DNA of 57,719 nt from CAZSNT01 sp964607765 (lineage in GTDB: Bacteria > Verrucomicrobiota > Lentisphaeria > Oligosphaerales > JABHEG01): the NCBI GenBank assembly GCA_964607765.1, contig CAZSNT010000046.1:1-57719 (forward strand), in the 5' to 3' direction. A program made the translations under genes and the position numbers. This document shows positions 1 through 8,135 of this stretch, one piece after another (positions within the stretch are counted from its first letter, which is position 1; each line of letters begins with the position of its first letter). The notes beneath the pieces were generated by a model that saw only the letters and a list, made by a program, of their open reading frames with translations, had not been told where the DNA came from and ran no database searches.

Positions 1-1962
1 GACGCCGGCTCGGGTGAGATTGACTTGACGAACGACGGCGCGGGTGTGGGCGGCAACATCCAGGTTGGCGGCCTTGTGACCACCAACACGGGTGTTACGG
101 CCGTGCAGATTGCCACGGACGCAGCCGTGACGGACGCGGGCGCGGCGCACGTTGACGTGGTTGCAGGCGGCCGTTTGGAGGTGGACGCGGAGACGGGCGT
201 CGATCTCGACACAACGGTTGACTCGATCGACGTCGTGAACGGCACGAACGGCAATATCGACATCGACGAGACCGACGACCTTGACATCTTCGCCGTGACG
301 CAGACCGCCACCGGCAGTATTCAGGTTGTGGCCGGCGAGGACATGGAAGTGTTGGCCGCGGGCACGGGCGTGCAGATCAACGGCGCCACGGCGAACAACG
401 ACACGATCCTGCTGCAGGCCGAGAACGGTGCTCTGGATGTGAACGACATCGTGAACAACACGAGCACGGGTGCGGGTGCCAATATCGCTCTGGACGCTGA
501 CGGCGCCAACGGCAGCATTTCGGTTGCTGCTCTGGTGAGCACGGCTGCCGGCAGCATTGCGTTGACGGCCGACAACGACGCGATGTTCACGGCTGCCGGC
601 GATCTGACCGCCACCGGCCTGGGCAACATTGCGGTGACGGCTGATGCCGATCTCTCCAACAACGGCGATGGCGGCGAGCTGCAGATGGCGGACGGCACGG
701 TGTTCAACGCGGACACGGGCACGATCACGCTGATTGCGGACGAGGACGTTGCTCTTGGCGGGTTGGCGACGACGAACGCGACGGTCGCGGCTGTGGCTGT
801 GACTTCGGCCAACGGCGCGATCACAGACGCCGGCGACACGGATGTTGACATCGTGGCGAACGCGGTTGGCGCGGTAACGACGTTGACGGCGGCGCTGGGG
901 ATCGGCTCCGGGTTCATTGGCGACGCGACGGACATTGACACGCAGATCGACTCGCTGGTTGCCACGAATCGTGTCGACGGCGAGATCAACATCGACGAGG
1001 TGGACGCCATCAATCTGGGCGCTGACGTCGACATCAGCGGCACGGTTGATCCTGACGAGGGTGTGGTGAACAACGACGGGCACGTTCACGTGATTGCCGA
1101 CGGTGTGATGAACGCCAACGTCGTGTATGCGCAGGATGACGGCGACTACAACGGTGTGGTCGGCGATGCGAACAACGTGGATCTGCGCACGAACGCGCCC
1201 GGCGGCGACCTGATCGTTGGCGATGTGCAGTCCGATTACGACACGCACCTGTCCACGCTGGGCGGCGGGAACGTGATCATCAACGGCCAGAACAACGCGG
1301 GCGGCAATTCGGACGTGACGATTGTGCAGGACGGCGACATCATGCTCGGCGCGAACGCGTACGACGTGGACGGGAACGTGACCCTGGTCTCGAATCAGGG
1401 CTCGATCACTGACATTGACAACGACGCGCGCACGAACATCAGAGCCGGCGGCCACATTCTGCTGCGGGTTGGCACGTTCATCGGCGAGGCCTTTGCGGCG
1501 GATCCGCTGGAGGTCGTAGCGGGCGGTCAGCTGAGCGTGGGTGCTGTCAATGCGGGCGCCAACTTCCCGGGTGCTACATATGACTACATCTGGGCGTTCC
1601 TGAACGGGCGTTCCGGCGACGGCAGCATCCATTACACGGGCGGCCCGGGCACGACACCGCCGGGGTTGATCGAGTGGAACGGTCAGGCGTGGGGCGGTCC
1701 GGAGTCGGCGTTGCAGGATGTCTTCCGTACCGAATCGCTGCCGCGTGAGCTGACCGCGCTGGCTGCGGGCTACGAGAAGGCGGTTTGGAACTTCGGGTTC
1801 CAGTACTTCCAGGGCTTCTGGGGCATGTTCCCGGACGTGCCGGGCAGCCAGGCGATCGAGTTCATCCTGCACAAGGCCGGTAAGATCGACGGTCTGCCGG
1901 CAGGGATTGGCCCGATCGAAATCGACACGAACACGCTGCTGGACTCGTTTGAGTGGGAGTAG
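1..1962 (+). CDS. Giant secreted repeat protein, C-terminal part (5' partial)
   Basis: The reading frame is open from base 1, so the gene begins outside the window and only its last 653 codons are seen. The sequence is a long run of degenerate repeats rich in Gly, Ala, Asp, Val, Thr and Asn, with recurring ideas such as GSI-x-V-x-A and D-A-G-x-x-D-V-D-I-V-A. This pattern is typical of parallel beta-helix surface proteins of the filamentous haemagglutinin/autotransporter-adhesin kind. Lys and Cys are almost absent. The final ~130 residues are less repetitive and more aromatic and end in LLDSFEWE. No autotransporter beta-barrel or PEP-CTERM anchor is visible, so secretion and anchoring are unknown. 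A terminator follows directly. Role as adhesin or surface layer is inferred. Confidence 0.75.
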   Translation, partial: DAGSGEIDLTNDGAGVGGNIQVGGLVTTNTGVTAVQIATDAAVTDAGAAHVDVVAGGRLEVDAETGVDLDTTVDSIDVVNGTNGNIDIDETDDLDIFAVTQTATGSIQVVAGEDMEVLAAGTGVQINGATANNDTILLQAENGALDVNDIVNNTSTGAGANIALDADGANGSISVAALVSTAAGSIALTADNDAMFTAAGDLTATGLGNIAVTADADLSNNGDGGELQMADGTVFNADTGTITLIADEDVALGGLATTNATVAAVAVTSANGAITDAGDTDVDIVANAVGAVTTLTAALGIGSGFIGDATDIDTQIDSLVATNRVDGEINIDEVDAINLGADVDISGTVDPDEGVVNNDGHVHVIADGVMNANVVYAQDDGDYNGVVGDANNVDLRTNAPGGDLIVGDVQSDYDTHLSTLGGGNVIINGQNNAGGNSDVTIVQDGDIMLGANAYDVDGNVTLVSNQGSITDIDNDARTNIRAGGHILLRVGTFIGEAFAADPLEVVAGGQLSVGAVNAGANFPGATYDYIWAFLNGRSGDGSIHYTGGPGTTPPGLIEWNGQAWGGPESALQDVFRTESLPRELTALAAGYEKAVWNFGFQYFQGFWGMFPDVPGSQAIEFILHKAGKIDGLPAGIGPIEIDTNTLLDSFEWE

Positions 1963-1993
1963 ACGGCCAGGCGTAGGCCGAGAGACGGATACC

Positions 1994-2034
1994 AACGCGC
2001 CTCATCCCTTGCGGGGTGGGGCGCGTTTTTTGTG
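1994..2034 (+). terminator. Rho-independent terminator of the giant repeat protein gene
   Basis: A strong GC hairpin lies about 30 bases after the stop codon. The 5' arm ACGCGCC plus CATCCC pairs with GGGTGGG plus GCGCGT around a short TTGCG loop, and the right arm runs straight into six T residues (2026-2031). It ends the transcript of the upstream repeat-protein gene just before the assembly gap. Confidence 0.85.
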
Positions 2035-2051
2035 TTTCGGGGGGGGTGCGC

Positions 2052-2151
2052 NNNNNNNNNNNNNNNNNNNNNNNNNNNNNNNNNNNNNNNNNNNNNNNNN
2101 NNNNNNNNNNNNNNNNNNNNNNNNNNNNNNNNNNNNNNNNNNNNNNNNNNN
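2052..2151. other. Assembly gap (100 N)
   Basis: Exactly 100 N bases, the usual placeholder for a scaffold join of unknown size. The right flank begins inside a direct repeat, which probably caused the assembly break. Genes on the two sides need not be true neighbours at this distance. Confidence 0.99.
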
Positions 2152-2318
2152 GCCGTGGTTCCCAGCGATTCTCGCTGGGCTGGGACGTTGCTCCCCTTCA
2201 GGGAGCGTGGGTCTTGGTGGGGTGGTGCGCGCCGTGGTTCCCAGCGATTCTCGCTGGGCTGGGACGTTGCTCCCCTTCAGGGAGCTCGCTGGGCTGGGAC
2301 GTTGCTCCCCTTCAGGGA
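2152..2318. repeat. 54-bp direct repeat, two full copies and one partial
   Basis: Copies lie at 2152-2205 and 2231-2284, and a 34-bp truncated copy at 2285-2318. Each full unit contains two small inverted repeats: CCCAGCGA-TTC-TCGCTGGG and CTCCC-CTTCA-GGGAG. The partial copy runs into the 3' end of the minus-strand isomerase gene and supplies its TGA stop (2312-2314). The array abuts the assembly gap, so the true copy number is unknown. It resembles palindromic intergenic repeat families rather than an insertion sequence; no transposase is present. Confidence 0.85.
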
Positions 2319-2884
2319 ACTGGCCGTGGCGGGTTGGCGCGGAGCCATTTGAAGAGCATGTGCCCGACGATCTGCTGGCAGTCCTCGGCAACCTGCATGT
2401 CGTCGCCTGCGAAGTGGAGCGGCAGGTCGAGCATGGCGAGGGCCCTGCCGCCGTCGTAACCGAGGATTCCGGCTGTGGCAATCCCCATGTCCCTGGCCCG
2501 TTGCAGGACACGCAGGATATTGGCCGAGTTGCCGCTGCCCGAGAAGACGATGAGCAGATCCCCTTCCTTGCCGAACACGGACAACTGGTAGGCGAAGACT
2601 TCGGCGTACGCCTCATCGTTCGCAATGCAGGTCATGACCGCCGCATTGGCCGGCAGCGCAATGGCGCGAACGCCATTGCCTGTGCCGGGCGATACTCCGT
2701 AGACGAGGTCGTTGGCCAGGTGGATGGCATTGGCCGCGCTTCCACCGTTGCCGCAAAGGAAGACGTGCTTGCCCTGGGACCAACGTGCGCGGATCTCGCA
2801 CGCAAGCTGTTCGACTGGTGCCCAGTCGAAGGTGGCTATCATGCGCTCGAGCGAGGCTGCATAGGCTGTGATCGTGTTGTGCAT
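2312..2884 (-). CDS. SIS-domain phosphosugar isomerase, GmhA-like
   Basis: A 190-aa SIS (sugar isomerase) protein, matching the usual ~190 residues of sedoheptulose-7-phosphate isomerase (GmhA). Visible motifs are FLCGNGGSAANAIHLANDL, the phosphosugar-binding loop near residue 35, and LLIVFSGSGNSANIL near residue 110, the second SIS loop. GmhA makes the first intermediate of ADP-heptose synthesis for LPS core; related paralogs act on other sedoheptulose or hexulose phosphates, so the substrate is not certain. ATG at 2884 is chosen because the family N-terminus begins there; the longer frame upstream is Arg-rich and overlaps the next gene. It is the last gene of the sxtJ/carbamoyltransferase set, 29 bases after the 54-aa gene. 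The stop codon falls in the 54-bp repeat. Confidence 0.85.
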   Translation of the reverse strand: MHNTITAYAASLERMIATFDWAPVEQLACEIRARWSQGKHVFLCGNGGSAANAIHLANDLVYGVSPGTGNGVRAIALPANAAVMTCIANDEAYAEVFAYQLSVFGKEGDLLIVFSGSGNSANILRVLQRARDMGIATAGILGYDGGRALAMLDLPLHFAGDDMQVAEDCQQIVGHMLFKWLRANPPRPVP

Positions 2885-2913
2885 GGTCCGGTCCCGTTGA
2901 TTCCAGGAACACC

Positions 2914-3078
2914 TCAGAAGAGCGTGTAGATGAAGGGCGCCGTGCCCTGTCCGACAGCGATGAGCAGCGCGAGGAGGAGCAGCACGATCACGATTGGGAC
3001 AATCCACCAGGCCTTGTTATGCCACGCGAAGCCCAGGAACTCGCAGAACAGTCTCTTGAGGTATCGTAGGAAGGGCAT
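2914..3078 (-). CDS. DUF5989/SxtK-like small membrane protein (54 aa)
   Basis: A short gene easily missed by length cut-offs. The product begins MPFLRYLKRLFCEFLGF, has a single membrane helix (WWIVPIVIVLLLLALLIAV) and ends in GQGTAPFIYTLF. The K/W-rich N-terminus, the IVPIVIVLLLL core and the APFIYTLF ending are the hallmarks of the DUF5989 family, which includes SxtK of saxitoxin operons. It is normally found beside a carbamoyltransferase and an SxtJ protein, exactly as here. Function is unknown; membrane location is predicted. ATG at 3078, TGA at 2914-2916. Recognised from motif memory plus context. Confidence 0.85.
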   Translation of the reverse strand: MPFLRYLKRLFCEFLGFAWHNKAWWIVPIVIVLLLLALLIAVGQGTAPFIYTLF

Positions 3079-3172
3079 GTCAGTGTTCGTCAGTGGTCAG
3101 TCGTTAGTTGGCGCCCAGTGTGGCCCCCGATCGTCCGGCGCGGCGCCGCACGATTCGGCTTTCCGGGTGTGA

Positions 3173-3269
3173 GAGTCCTGTACTCATAGGCAGGAGTCCC
3201 CGTCGATTGCATCCGATTGCTGTCGAGTTTCCTCCTTCGAGCTCAAGGGAGTCTCTACTCTCAGGCAGG
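3173..3269. repeat. Imperfect direct repeat pair in a 229-base spacer
   Basis: The spacer 3079-3307 between the 54-aa gene and the carbamoyltransferase gene carries two similar ~21-base segments, at 3173-3194 and 3249-3269, both of the form GAGTC..TACTC..AGGCAGG. Their orientation is the same and their spacing is about 76 bases. They could be a leftover mobile repeat or paired protein-binding sites; nothing decides between these. No gene is seen in the spacer. Confidence 0.45.
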
Positions 3270-3307
3270 GAATTCCTGCATTCCACACCTTACACTGCGC
3301 ACGCTGT

Positions 3308-5140
3308 CTAATCCAAGACATAATCCTCGCGCCAGTCGCGTTCTTCTCTCCACTCCGGCTGCTCGCCTTTGCGCAGAATGAACGCACCGAGAACCAGAAC
3401 GTCCATCTCGGTTCGCATGAAACACTTGTAAGCGTCTTCGGGTGTACAGACGATGGGTTCGCCCCGGACGTTGAAGGATGTGTTGATGATGATGCCGTGA
3501 CCGGTGCGTTCTTCAAAGGCCTTGATGATTCGGTAGTACATGGGGTTCGTGTCCTCCGACACTGTCTGCACGCGGGCCGAGTAGTCGACGTGTGTAATGG
3601 CAGGCACATCGGAGCGGATCTGGTGGATTCTCTCTCGGATGTCGACCTCGCTCTCGCTGGGGAGACTCCGGCACCGATCGGGGTGGACGGGAGCGACCAG
3701 GAGCATGTAGGGCGACGGGCGGTCCAGTTCGAAGTAGTCCCCGACCCGTTCTTCGAGGCACGAAGGCGCGAACGGCCGGAACGACTCGCGATACTTGATT
3801 TTCAGGTTCATGATTGACTGCATCTTAGGTGACCGCGGGTCGCCAATGATCGATCGGTTCCCCAACGCGCGCGGTCCGTACTCCATGCGTCCCTGGCAGA
3901 GCCCGATGACATTCTGTTCGTCGATGAGTTGTGCGATGAGATCCGCTCTCGGCTGCGGTTCATCGACGCGCTGTGCGGGGTATGTGTTTTGCTGGAGGAA
4001 TCTCTCGACCGCCTCGCTGCTGAATTCCGGGCCCAGGTAGGCGCCTTTCATGGCGTCGTGTACTCCGTCGACGGCGCGCTGTCCGCCGTTTGCCATATGC
4101 CAGGCGACGAGCGCCGCGCCGAGGGCGCCGCCTGCGTCTCCGGCGGCGGGTTGGATCCAGACATTCTCGAACGGCCCTTCCCTCAGCAGTCGGCCATTGG
4201 CGACACAGTTGAGGGCAACGCCTCCTGCCAGACACAGGTTGTGCGAGTCACAGACCGTGTGCGCGTATCGGGCCATGCGCAGAACGATTCCCTCAGTCAC
4301 GTCCTGAATGGAACGGGCCAAATCCATTTCACGTTGAGAGATTGCCGTTTCGGGCTGTCGCGGCGGCCCCCCGAACAGCTTGCTGAAGCGATCGTTGGTC
4401 ATGGTGAGTCCGTCAAGGTAGCCGAAGTACTCGAGGTTGAGTCGGAACGAACCATCCTCTTTGAGGTCGAGCAAATGGTCGAGGATCTGCCGGGTGTAGC
4501 GTGGCCGGCCGTAGGGCGCCAGTCCCATGAGCTTGTACTCGCCCGAGTTAACCTTGAATCCGGTGAAGTAGGTGAAGGCGGAGTAGAGCAGACCAAGCGA
4601 GTGTGGAAAGCGCAGATCCCGGAGAATGTGCACGTGATTTCCCTCGCCGACGCCCACGGTGCTTGTGGCCCACTCGCCCACGCCGTCCAAGGTCAAAATG
4701 GCTGCACGGTCGTAAGGGGACGGGAAGAAGGCACTTGCTGCGTGAGACTCATGGTGTTCGGGGAAGTAGATGCAGTCTGCGACGTCATGACCCAGGTCGC
4801 GGAGAACGGACTCGATCTCCAGGGGGATCCAGAGTTTCTTGCGCATCCAGAGCGGGACGGCCATCATGAACGAGCGCAACCCCCTCGGTGCGACGCTGAA
4901 GTACGTCTCCAGGATCCGTGCGAACTTCGTGATGGGTTTGTCGTAGAAAGCCACCGCGTCCAGCTCGCCTGACCGCACAGCGCCCTTTTCGAGGCAAAAC
5001 CGGGCAGCGTTGCGCGGGAAGCCGGCGTCGTGCTTCTTCCTGGTGAACCTCTCTTCCTGGGCAGCCGCGATGATCTCGCCGTCGCGGACGAGCGCGGCGG
5101 CTGAGTCGTGGTAATAGGCGCTGATGCCCAGGATGTTCAT
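3308..5140 (-). CDS. Carbamoyltransferase, NodU/TobZ/SxtI family
   Basis: A 610-aa protein of the usual length for the family. It transfers a carbamoyl group from carbamoyl phosphate, through a carbamoyl-adenylate, to a hydroxyl of a sugar or natural product. The N-terminal Kae1-like domain starts MNILGISAYYHDSAAALV and contains HHESHAASAFFPSP (metal/nucleotide His motif) near residue 130 and LCLAGGVALNCVANG near residue 305. The C-terminal YrdC-like part contains RMEYGPRALGNRSIIGDPR near residue 430 and NTSFNVRGEPIV near 560, both strongly conserved. The start overlaps the stop of the SxtJ-like gene (ATGA at 5140), so the two are translationally coupled. The acceptor is unknown; the SIS isomerase suggests a sugar or surface glycan. 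Confidence 0.95.
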   Translation of the reverse strand: MNILGISAYYHDSAAALVRDGEIIAAAQEERFTRKKHDAGFPRNAARFCLEKGAVRSGELDAVAFYDKPITKFARILETYFSVAPRGLRSFMMAVPLWMRKKLWIPLEIESVLRDLGHDVADCIYFPEHHESHAASAFFPSPYDRAAILTLDGVGEWATSTVGVGEGNHVHILRDLRFPHSLGLLYSAFTYFTGFKVNSGEYKLMGLAPYGRPRYTRQILDHLLDLKEDGSFRLNLEYFGYLDGLTMTNDRFSKLFGGPPRQPETAISQREMDLARSIQDVTEGIVLRMARYAHTVCDSHNLCLAGGVALNCVANGRLLREGPFENVWIQPAAGDAGGALGAALVAWHMANGGQRAVDGVHDAMKGAYLGPEFSSEAVERFLQQNTYPAQRVDEPQPRADLIAQLIDEQNVIGLCQGRMEYGPRALGNRSIIGDPRSPKMQSIMNLKIKYRESFRPFAPSCLEERVGDYFELDRPSPYMLLVAPVHPDRCRSLPSESEVDIRERIHQIRSDVPAITHVDYSARVQTVSEDTNPMYYRIIKAFEERTGHGIIINTSFNVRGEPIVCTPEDAYKCFMRTEMDVLVLGAFILRKGEQPEWREERDWREDYVLD

Positions 5141-5529
5141 CAGTACTGCCTTGTGTAGTGTTCCGGGCCGGGCACGGGCGGCCGCTCGAGCCAGTATGAG
5201 GCTGCCTCCGGGTCAGGCGTGCGGCTCATGGGGTCCTTGCCCCTCAGGAAGAGAAGCACCCGTGCCGGGGTGAACACCAGGTAGAAGAACGGCACGAGCA
5301 GGAGCCACGTCAGGGCACGGCCGACCCAGTGCGCGAACACGCCGAGGCCGCGTTGTACAGCCCGGTAGGCTTTGGGCGCGCAGAAGCCCACCACGAGTGT
5401 GGCAGCGGCCAAGCCCAGGACACAGCCACCCATGACGCGGTGGTGCCACACCGTGATGGCCAGCACAGCAACTGTCACCATGACAGCGGCCTGGATGAGT
5501 GCTTGGATGTGCGTGGCTGTCTTGCGCAT
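5140..5529 (-). CDS. SxtJ-like membrane protein
   Basis: A 129-aa protein with three hydrophobic segments: about residues 11-28, 33-50 (MGGCVLGLAAATLVVGF) and 70-92 (ALTWLLLVPFFYLVFTPARVLLFL). It ends in a short soluble tail with DPEAASYWLERP. The ending FFYLVFTPAR-x-LL-x-x-GKDP followed by a Tyr-Trp tail is characteristic of the SxtJ family, named for the saxitoxin cluster and always found next to a carbamoyltransferase. Its molecular role is unknown; it may hold the carbamoyltransferase at the membrane. It is the first gene of the set; no convincing promoter was found in 5530-5640. Confidence 0.85.
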   Translation of the reverse strand: MRKTATHIQALIQAAVMVTVAVLAITVWHHRVMGGCVLGLAAATLVVGFCAPKAYRAVQRGLGVFAHWVGRALTWLLLVPFFYLVFTPARVLLFLRGKDPMSRTPDPEAASYWLERPPVPGPEHYTRQY

Positions 5530-5765
5530 TTTCCGTGGATGGTGCTAACGGCACGCTGTCGGGCAGGTTCGGGGATCACTGGTTGATTGCGTAAGATACT
5601 GTGCCCCATGGCTCGAGGCAATGGTGTGGCGTGCGTGATTCCAGGGTTGAATTGCAGCAGGCTCCGGTGTAGGTTGCTGTTCATGTTTCGGTGACCGTCA
5701 GGCTCCCGATCCGGCCCATCGCAGAGGCGTTCAGTTCCTGGTTCCAGAGTCCGTGGAGTTCATGT

Positions 5766-7253
5766 ATGTCGCAGCTCAGTCAGCAGATTCGCAAGGCCAT
5801 TGTGGGGCGCAGCCCGATCATCTACCTGGTGTCGCCGGAAGAGGAACGGATTCTGCAGATTCTGAACGCGATGGTTGCGGAGTGGTCCGGTGGCCCGATG
5901 GCTGTGCGGACCTGGAGCTGTGTTGAGGGGCTCAGTGGCTCTGGAGACGATGATGGCACGCGTGAGCCGGTGGCAGCGCTGCAAGCCGTGCTCGCCTCCG
6001 AGGAGTCGGGGTTCTTTGTGTTCCGCGACCTGGCTCCGTTCCTGGAGCAGCCGGAGGTGATTCGGGCACTGCGCGAGTTTTACCAGGCGAGCCGCGGCAA
6101 GAACGACCGATTCCTCGTTCTCATCTCGCCTCAGCTTGTTGTGCCCGAGTCGCTGAAGAAGGAGGTCTACGTGGCGGAAGTGCTGCCGCCGGGTGAGAAG
6201 GAGATTCTGGAGGAGATTGCGTACATCCAGAAAGAGTACGCCGAGGCACGTGTTCCAGAAGACTACCTCAGCGATGTGGTTCTGGCACTGAAGGGGCTGA
6301 CGCTGGCCGAGATCGGCCATGTGCTGCACCGTGTGTTGGACTCGGGCATCACGGAGAGATCGGAGGTGCTGGAGGAGATCTTCTCAGAGAAGGAGATGAT
6401 CGTCAAGAAGACGGGATACCTGGAGTTCACGCCGCCGCGTTGGAGCATCTCGGGCATGGGCGGCCTGGGCAAGATGAAGGACTGGCTGGTCAAGCGTCAG
6501 CACACATTTTCACAGGACGCCGTGGACGCCGGCGTGCCGATCCCCAAAGGTGTTCTTGTCATGGGCGTGAGCGGCTGTGGCAAGAGCCTGGCCGTCAAGG
6601 TCATTTCATCGCTGTGGAAGGTCCCGCTGTTTCGGTTGGACATGAACCTGGTGTTTTCCGGACTCTACGGCAGTCCGGAGGCGGCCTTCCACAATGCGTT
6701 GCAGACGTTGGAGGCCGTCAGTCCGGCCGTGCTGTGGATTGACGAGATCGAGAACGGACTTGGCATCGAAGAGGAGGGGATCACCATCGCCTCGCACATT
6801 TTTTCAGCCTTCCTGACTTGGATGCAGGAGAAACCGCCACTGATTTTTGTTGCTGCGACGGCGAACAAGATCCATGCCCTGCCGGCGGAGATCATCCGGA
6901 AGGGGCGGTTTGACGAGGTATTCTTCGTTGACTTGCCGACGGAGAGAGAGCGGCGTGAGATCATCAAGATTCATCTTACGAAGAACGGTGCAACCCTCGA
7001 GGAGTTCGACGTGAAGATGCTGGCCATTGTGATGGATGGCTGGAATGGCGCCGAGATTGAGCAGGCTGTGGTTTCGGCACGCGTTGATGCTTACCATGAG
7101 GGTCGCTCGTTCACGCAAAGGGACGTCAGCCGTAACGCCACTAAGATCGTTCCCCTTTCCACGACCATGGAGCAACAGATCAAGGCCATCCGGAGCTGGG
7201 CCTTCACCCGCGCGACGCCCGCGTCCCAGTATGGCAAGGTGGCAAGTCGATGA
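5766..7253 (+). CDS. AAA+ ATPase, Ycf46-like
   Basis: A ~495-aa protein with an N-terminal Ycf46-type domain (SPIIYLVSPEEERILQIL) and a C-terminal AAA+ module. Walker A is GVSGCGKS near residue 270, Walker B is AVLWIDEIEN near 330, and sensor/arginine-finger segments follow (VAATANKIHALPAEIIRKGRFDEVF). Ycf46 proteins are conserved in cyanobacteria, plastids and scattered bacteria and are linked to stress and carbon-use regulation, but the remodelled substrate is unknown. ATG 5766 is chosen because the family homology starts there and GGAG precedes it by ~10 bases; the longer frame from 5691 looks non-coding. The gene stands alone, 280 bases before an HTH gene. Confidence 0.9.
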   Translation: MSQLSQQIRKAIVGRSPIIYLVSPEEERILQILNAMVAEWSGGPMAVRTWSCVEGLSGSGDDDGTREPVAALQAVLASEESGFFVFRDLAPFLEQPEVIRALREFYQASRGKNDRFLVLISPQLVVPESLKKEVYVAEVLPPGEKEILEEIAYIQKEYAEARVPEDYLSDVVLALKGLTLAEIGHVLHRVLDSGITERSEVLEEIFSEKEMIVKKTGYLEFTPPRWSISGMGGLGKMKDWLVKRQHTFSQDAVDAGVPIPKGVLVMGVSGCGKSLAVKVISSLWKVPLFRLDMNLVFSGLYGSPEAAFHNALQTLEAVSPAVLWIDEIENGLGIEEEGITIASHIFSAFLTWMQEKPPLIFVAATANKIHALPAEIIRKGRFDEVFFVDLPTERERREIIKIHLTKNGATLEEFDVKMLAIVMDGWNGAEIEQAVVSARVDAYHEGRSFTQRDVSRNATKIVPLSTTMEQQIKAIRSWAFTRATPASQYGKVASR

Positions 7254-7355
7254 GACAGGGGAGGCATCGGGGGCACAGGCGGCGAGACGGGATGCCGCGG
7301 CTGTGAATCGCGAGTCCTCGTCGGCCCTGTGTGGCGCTTGAGTTTCGGCGTGCTC

Positions 7356-7395
7356 CAATCCCGCTCCCCCACGGCGCGAGGCCGTGGGGGTCGCG
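7356..7395. repeat. Dispersed hairpin repeat, copy 1
   Basis: A perfect 10-bp inverted repeat (CCCCCACGGC, loop GCGAG, GCCGTGGGGG) preceded by CCAATCCCGCT. A second, diverged copy with the same lead-in lies 41 kb away at 48992-49027. The position just after the AAA+ gene fits a transcript-end hairpin, but no T-run follows. The rest of the spacer 7254-7532 holds the promoter described next and no gene. Confidence 0.65.
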
Positions 7396-7438
7396 TCCCG
7401 TTCACCTCACTGGGCTACCCCTGCGCCACCCGCCCGTT

Positions 7439-7467
7439 TGACATCCGCCCGTTTTCTAGTCATATTT
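7439..7467 (+). promoter_or_regulatory. Sigma70-type promoter for the HTH/zinc-ribbon gene
   Basis: Consensus -35 TTGACA (7439-7444), a 17-base spacer, and a -10 of CATATT (7462-7467) with a second AT-rich option TGATAAT just downstream. The predicted leader is about 60 bases and carries a clear Shine-Dalgarno AGGAGAAG at 7521-7528. Confidence 0.6.
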
Positions 7468-7532
7468 GATAATGGATAACATTGTTAGAGAGTTTATGGA
7501 ATCATGCGGCAGGTTTATGTAGGAGAAGAACA

Positions 7533-8000
7533 ATGCGTAAGGACAGCGAGAAAGCTCGCGGACCGGACTGGTTCAGCATCAAGCAGGCTGCCGAGTACCT
7601 GGCGATTGGGGAGCCGACCGTCTATCGATGGATGAGGGAGGGGCGGATCACGTATCGCAAGGTCGGGGATTCCACTCGTTTTCTGCAACAGGATCTGGAT
7701 GCTGTCGTGCGGGTATTCCCGAGCGAGACGGACATTGAGCACGTCCGGCAGTTCTGTCCGGTGTGCCATCACACAGAGCTTGTGGAGGGCGTTGTTCGGA
7801 GTACGGGACTGATCTACTTCCAGCCGAAGAAGTCACGGTTCTGGACGTTGAAGGACAGCAACGTTTCTACACATGCCCGTATGTGTGCGCGGTGCGGCGC
7901 GATTTTGCATCTGGGTGACACAGAAAAACTCGCCGCCGTCTCCGAGCACGCACGCGAGGCGCACGAGGCAGGGCAGGCCGAGGATGATGGCGAAGGGTAG
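7533..8000 (+). CDS. Excisionase-type HTH DNA-binding protein with split zinc ribbon
   Basis: A 155-aa protein. Residues ~12-60 form a winged-helix/MerR-like excisionase domain (FSIKQAAEYLAIGEPTVYRW..GRITYRKVGDSTRFLQQDLDAVV). Residues ~70-135 hold two CxxC pairs, CPVC and CARC, separated by GLIYFQPKKSRFWTLKD, which look like a zinc ribbon of the DUF6487 type. The acidic C-terminus has EHAREAHEAGQAEDDGEG. The fusion suggests a transcription regulator that also senses or binds metal. ATG 7533 is fixed by AGGAGAAG six bases upstream. It is not next to an integrase, so it is probably not a phage excisionase. Confidence 0.8.
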   Translation: MRKDSEKARGPDWFSIKQAAEYLAIGEPTVYRWMREGRITYRKVGDSTRFLQQDLDAVVRVFPSETDIEHVRQFCPVCHHTELVEGVVRSTGLIYFQPKKSRFWTLKDSNVSTHARMCARCGAILHLGDTEKLAAVSEHAREAHEAGQAEDDGEG

Positions 8001-8106
8001 GGGCGGCCGTCGCTTCGGGGTCTTCCCGTGTCCGTGTAGGGGCACCACGCACATTCCGCGACAGGGCGCTCAGAAGGGGCCAATCCTGAATCTGCGCCTG
8101 CGGCGT

Positions 8107-8135
8107 TTGACACCGGCGAGAAAACGGGGTAAAAT
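8107..8135 (+). promoter_or_regulatory. Near-consensus promoter of the moxR operon
   Basis: A perfect -35 TTGACA (8107-8112), a 17-base spacer and TAAAAT (8130-8135), five of six matches to the -10 consensus. The start of transcription would fall near 8142, giving a ~33-base leader before the moxR ATG at 8175. This is the strongest promoter-like sequence seen in the window. Confidence 0.8.

Noticed and set aside
321..1073. 250-aa open frame on the minus strand, opposite the giant repeat protein
   Set aside because: A Ser/Ala/Pro/Thr-rich mirror of a repeat gene, with no motif of its own.
7533..8000. Phage excisionase and an integrated phage
   Set aside because: No integrase, att repeats or phage genes are near, and the protein has a zinc-ribbon fusion.
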